Shown here in pieces: positions 61,516 through 64,000 of a stretch of DNA of 64,000 bases. Location: the NCBI RefSeq assembly GCF_018130245.1, contig NZ_JAFCKP010000001.1, positions 310,001 through 374,000 of the forward strand, given 5' to 3'. This DNA is from Bradyrhizobium sp. SZCCT0231. GTDB taxonomy: Bacteria; Pseudomonadota; Alphaproteobacteria; Rhizobiales; Xanthobacteraceae. The notes under the pieces were generated by a model. That model was not told where the DNA came from and did no database searches. It was given only the letters and a program-made list of their open reading frames with translations. The position numbers and the translations under genes are program-made. Position 1 is the stretch's first letter. Each line of letters begins with the position of its first letter.

Positions 61516-62508
61516 ATGTACACCCAGGCGCTGAACACGGCCGAGACCGGCGATCGCGGTCTGGAGGACGCAGGTAAAGCTGCGCAGTTCCAGGCCCGCA
61601 TCGATGCCGAGGAGCGCATCGAGCCGAACGACTGGATGCCGGCGGCCTATCGCAAGACGCTCACCCGCCAGATCTCCCAGCACGCGCACTCCGAAATCGT
61701 CGGCATGCTGCCGGAAGGCAACTGGATCACGCGCGCGCCGACGCTGCGCCGCAAGGCCGCGCTGCTCGCCAAGGTGCAGGACGAGTGCGGCCACGGGCTC
61801 TATCTCTACGCCGCGGCCGAGACGCTCGGCTCCTCGCGCGAAGAGCTGGTCGACGCGATGCTCGCGGGGAAAGCCAAATATTCCTCGATCTTCAACTATC
61901 CGACGCTGACCTGGGCCGACATCGGCACCATCGGCTGGCTGGTCGACGGCGCCGCGATCATGAACCAGATCCCGCTCTGCCGCTGCTCCTACGGGCCCTA
62001 TGCGCGCGCGATGATCCGTGTCTGCAAGGAGGAGTCGTTCCACCAGCGCCAGGGCTACGAGATCATGGTGACCCTGTGCCGCGGCTCGGACGAGCAGAAG
62101 GCAATGGCGCAGGACGCGCTGAATCGCTGGTGGTGGCCGGTGTTGATGATGTTCGGTCCGCCGGACGCCACGAGCCAGCACAGCGACACCTCGGCGAAAT
62201 GGAAGATCAAGCGCTTCTCCAATGACGAGCTGCGCCAGAAATTCGTCGATGCGACGGTCCCGCAGGCGCAATATCTCGGCCTCACCATTCCCGATCCCGG
62301 CATGACTCAGGATGCGGACGGGCACTGGCGCTACAGCGAGATCGACTGGACCGAATTCAAGCAGGTGCTCGCCGGCAATGGCCCCTGCAACCGCGACCGC
62401 ATGGCCGCGCGCCGCAAGGCGCACGAGGAGGGCGCCTGGGTGCGCGAGGCGGCCGCCGCCTATGCCGCCAAGCGCGTGCGGCGTCAGACCGCGCAAGCCG
62501 CGGAATAG
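61516..62508 (+). CDS. paaA: Phenylacetyl-CoA epoxidase catalytic subunit
   Basis: 330 aa from the ATG at 61516; GGGAGG at 61504-61509 has the right spacing for it, whereas it directly abuts the in-frame ATG at 61510. PaaA is the di-iron oxygenase subunit that converts phenylacetyl-CoA to its 1,2-epoxide. Visible ligand blocks: [20 protein letters not shown] and [20 protein letters not shown], and the iron-site neighbourhood [14 protein letters not shown]. It is the first gene of paaABCD. Expression probably needs relief of PaaX repression by phenylacetyl-CoA. Confidence 0.95.
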   Translation: MYTQALNTAETGDRGLEDAGKAAQFQARIDAEERIEPNDWMPAAYRKTLTRQISQHAHSEIVGMLPEGNWITRAPTLRRKAALLAKVQDECGHGLYLYAAAETLGSSREELVDAMLAGKAKYSSIFNYPTLTWADIGTIGWLVDGAAIMNQIPLCRCSYGPYARAMIRVCKEESFHQRQGYEIMVTLCRGSDEQKAMAQDALNRWWWPVLMMFGPPDATSQHSDTSAKWKIKRFSNDELRQKFVDATVPQAQYLGLTIPDPGMTQDADGHWRYSEIDWTEFKQVLAGNGPCNRDRMAARRKAHEEGAWVREAAAAYAAKRVRRQTAQAAE

Positions 62509-62517
62509 GAGACCAAT

Positions 62518-62805
62518 ATGGCCACGCCGAACACGCCGCTGTGGGAAGTCTTCATTCGCAGCCGCAACGGGCTCGCGCACAAGCATGTGGGATCGCTGCA
62601 TGCGAGCGACGCCACCATGGCGCTACAGGCCGCCCGCGACATCTACACCCGCCGTGGCGAGGGCCTGTCGATCTGGGTCGTGCCGTCCACCGCGATCACC
62701 GCGAGCGATCCCGCCGAGAAGGGCATGATGTTCGAGCCGGCGGAGTCGAAGATCTACCGGCACCCGACATTCTACGAGGTGCCGGAAGAAGTGGGGCACA
62801 TGTGA
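62518..62805 (+). CDS. paaB: Phenylacetyl-CoA epoxidase subunit PaaB
   Basis: 95 aa, the usual length. PLWEVFIRSRNGLAHKHVGS and RRGEGLSIWVVPSTAITASD are PaaB signatures. It is a small structural and regulatory subunit that bridges PaaA-PaaC heterodimers. AGGAG precedes the ATG. Its TGA shares a base with the paaC ATG (TGATG). Confidence 0.95.
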   Translation: MATPNTPLWEVFIRSRNGLAHKHVGSLHASDATMALQAARDIYTRRGEGLSIWVVPSTAITASDPAEKGMMFEPAESKIYRHPTFYEVPEEVGHM

Positions 62806-63581
62806 TGGCGGTCGCCAACATCCAGGTCGCCGAAACGCCGCTGGTGCTCTACGCGCTGCGCCGCGCCGACGATGCGTTGATCCTCGGTCACAGGCTGTCG
62901 GAATGGTGCGGACACGCACCGATGCTGGAAGAGGACATGGCGCTCTCCAACATCGCGCTCGACCTCATCGGCCAGGCGCGCGAGGTCTACAGCTACGCCG
63001 CCAAGGTCGAAGGCAAGGACAACGACGAGGACAAGCTCGCTTATCTGCGCGATGTCAGGCAGTATCGCAATCTGCTGCTGGTCGAGCAGCCCAACGGCGA
63101 TTTTGCCCAGACCCTGGTGCGGCAGTTCTTCTATGCCGCTTTCGCCGACATCTACTGGCGCGCCATGATGAAGTCGCGCGATGCGACGCTGGCGGCGATT
63201 GCCGCCAAGTCGGAGAAGGAGAGCGCCTATCATCTGCGCCATGCTTCGGAGTGGATCATCCGGCTCGGCGACGGCACCGACGAAAGCCATGCCCGCGCGC
63301 AAGAAGCGATCAATCACCTCTGGGCCTTTACCGGCGAGATGTTTGCCGTCGACGACGGCGAACGCGCCCTGATCGATGCCGGCATTGTCGTCGATCCCGG
63401 CACCTTGCGCGGTCGCTGGCTGACGACGATCTCGGATGTCATCGGCGAAGCGAAGCTGGTCCTGCCGCAGAACGACTGGATGCAGCAGGGCGGCCGCGCC
63501 GGTCGCCACAGCGAGCATCTCGGCCATCTCCTGTCGGAGCTGCAATCGATGCAGCGAACTTTTCCGGGGCTGACATGGTGA
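62805..63581 (+). CDS. paaC: Phenylacetyl-CoA epoxidase structural subunit PaaC
   Basis: 258 aa from the ATG that overlaps the paaB stop. It is homologous to PaaA but catalytically silent and stabilises it. LGHRLSEWCGHAPMLEEDMA, ALDLIGQAREVYSYAAKVEG and KSEKESAYHLRHASEWIIRL are characteristic. The stop overlaps the beginning of paaD by seven bases, an arrangement that suggests coupled translation of the complex. Confidence 0.95.
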   Translation: MAVANIQVAETPLVLYALRRADDALILGHRLSEWCGHAPMLEEDMALSNIALDLIGQAREVYSYAAKVEGKDNDEDKLAYLRDVRQYRNLLLVEQPNGDFAQTLVRQFFYAAFADIYWRAMMKSRDATLAAIAAKSEKESAYHLRHASEWIIRLGDGTDESHARAQEAINHLWAFTGEMFAVDDGERALIDAGIVVDPGTLRGRWLTTISDVIGEAKLVLPQNDWMQQGGRAGRHSEHLGHLLSELQSMQRTFPGLTW

Positions 63582-64000
63582 CCGTGCTGGACCGCGACAG
63601 CGAACTGCGCCGGCGGGCTTGGGACGCCGCCGCGGGGGTCGTCGACCCCGAAATCCCGGTGCTGACCATCGCCGACCTCGGCGTGCTGCGCGATGTCGTT
63701 CTCGATGGCGAGCATGTCGAGGTCGCGATCACCCCGACCTATTCGGGCTGCCCGGCCATGAACATGATCGCGCTCGAAATCGAGGTCGCGCTGGAGCGCG
63801 CCGGTTTCCACCAGCCCAAGGTCCGCACCGTGCTGTCGCCGGCCTGGACCACGGACTGGATGAGCGAGGAGGGGCGCGAGAAGCTGCGCGCCTACGGCAT
63901 TGCGCCGCCGCAAGCCTCGAGCTCGCGCCGTGCGCTGTTCGGTGAGCAATCGGTCGCGTGCCCGCAATGCGGCTCCGACAGGACCGAGCTGCTGTCCGAA
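63575..64000 (+). CDS. paaD: Phenylacetate degradation protein PaaD (iron-sulfur assembly type), 3' end cut by window
   Basis: 142 codons are visible from the ATG at 63575. The MIP18/DUF59 domain shows VDPEIPVLTIADLGVLRDV, the TYSGCPAMNMIALEIEVAL segment and SPAWTTDWMSEEGREKLRAY, all typical of PaaD. A C-terminal zinc ribbon begins with CPQCGSDRTELL; its second Cys pair lies beyond the edge. PaaD probably helps mature the iron-sulfur reductase PaaE or the epoxidase metal site. paaE would be expected next. Confidence 0.93.
   Translation, partial: MVTVLDRDSELRRRAWDAAAGVVDPEIPVLTIADLGVLRDVVLDGEHVEVAITPTYSGCPAMNMIALEIEVALERAGFHQPKVRTVLSPAWTTDWMSEEGREKLRAYGIAPPQASSSRRALFGEQSVACPQCGSDRTELLSE

Overview
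The window looks like chromosomal DNA of a Bradyrhizobium-type alphaproteobacterium. The grounds are the high GC content, protein sequences typical of that group, and many intergenic palindromic repeats that I recognise from rhizobial genomes. Examples are the gagcatgatc/gatcatgctc element, the ctcgtcattgcgag/ctcgcaatgacgag element and the ctcatcctgagga element. I found no tRNA, rRNA, CRISPR array, transposase or phage gene. Both edges cut a gene.

1-13 kb is a patchwork. It begins with a DUF993 plus sugar-isomerase pair. A flavin-linked oxidase follows, bounded on its far side by a decayed copy of the isomerase 3' end. Next comes a divergent sulfur-type locus: a metallo-beta-lactamase-fold protein and an MFS transporter facing an ArsR-rhodanese fusion regulator and a nucleoside phosphorylase. 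The rest holds exported or hypothetical proteins (DUF1254, MBL-fold, cupin).

13-22 kb carries a large Spy/CpxP-like periplasmic protein and an unusual pair for the fructose-6-P/fructose-1,6-bisP step: a PPi-type phosphofructokinase and an archaeal-type FBP aldolase/phosphatase. This pair is flanked by direct repeats of the rocD 3' end. Then come rocD, a cytochrome P450 and a split TPP-dependent decarboxylase.

22-32 kb holds a TetR regulator with a palindromic operator in front of a two-gene RND efflux system, closed by a strong terminator. A signalling operon follows: Cache-HAMP histidine kinase, single-domain receiver, receiver-adenylate cyclase and a possible aminomuconate-type deaminase.

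32-46 kb contains two complete oligopeptide ABC importers on the minus strand, one on each side of a gamma-glutamyltransferase-family enzyme and a DUF1028 protein. The likely logic is peptide or gamma-glutamyl compound import followed by hydrolysis in the cytoplasm.

46-60.5 kb is rich in lipid, ester and storage-polymer genes: WS/DGAT acyltransferase, several alpha/beta hydrolases, a self-sufficient CYP102-type P450-reductase fusion, a compact PhaE-like subunit with PhaC, a GNAT enzyme and a phasin. Two related hydrolases sit at its ends.

60.5-64 kb is the start of the aerobic phenylacetate pathway: paaX, then a promoter overlapped by an inverted repeat that is a good PaaX-operator candidate, then paaA, paaB, paaC and the beginning of paaD.
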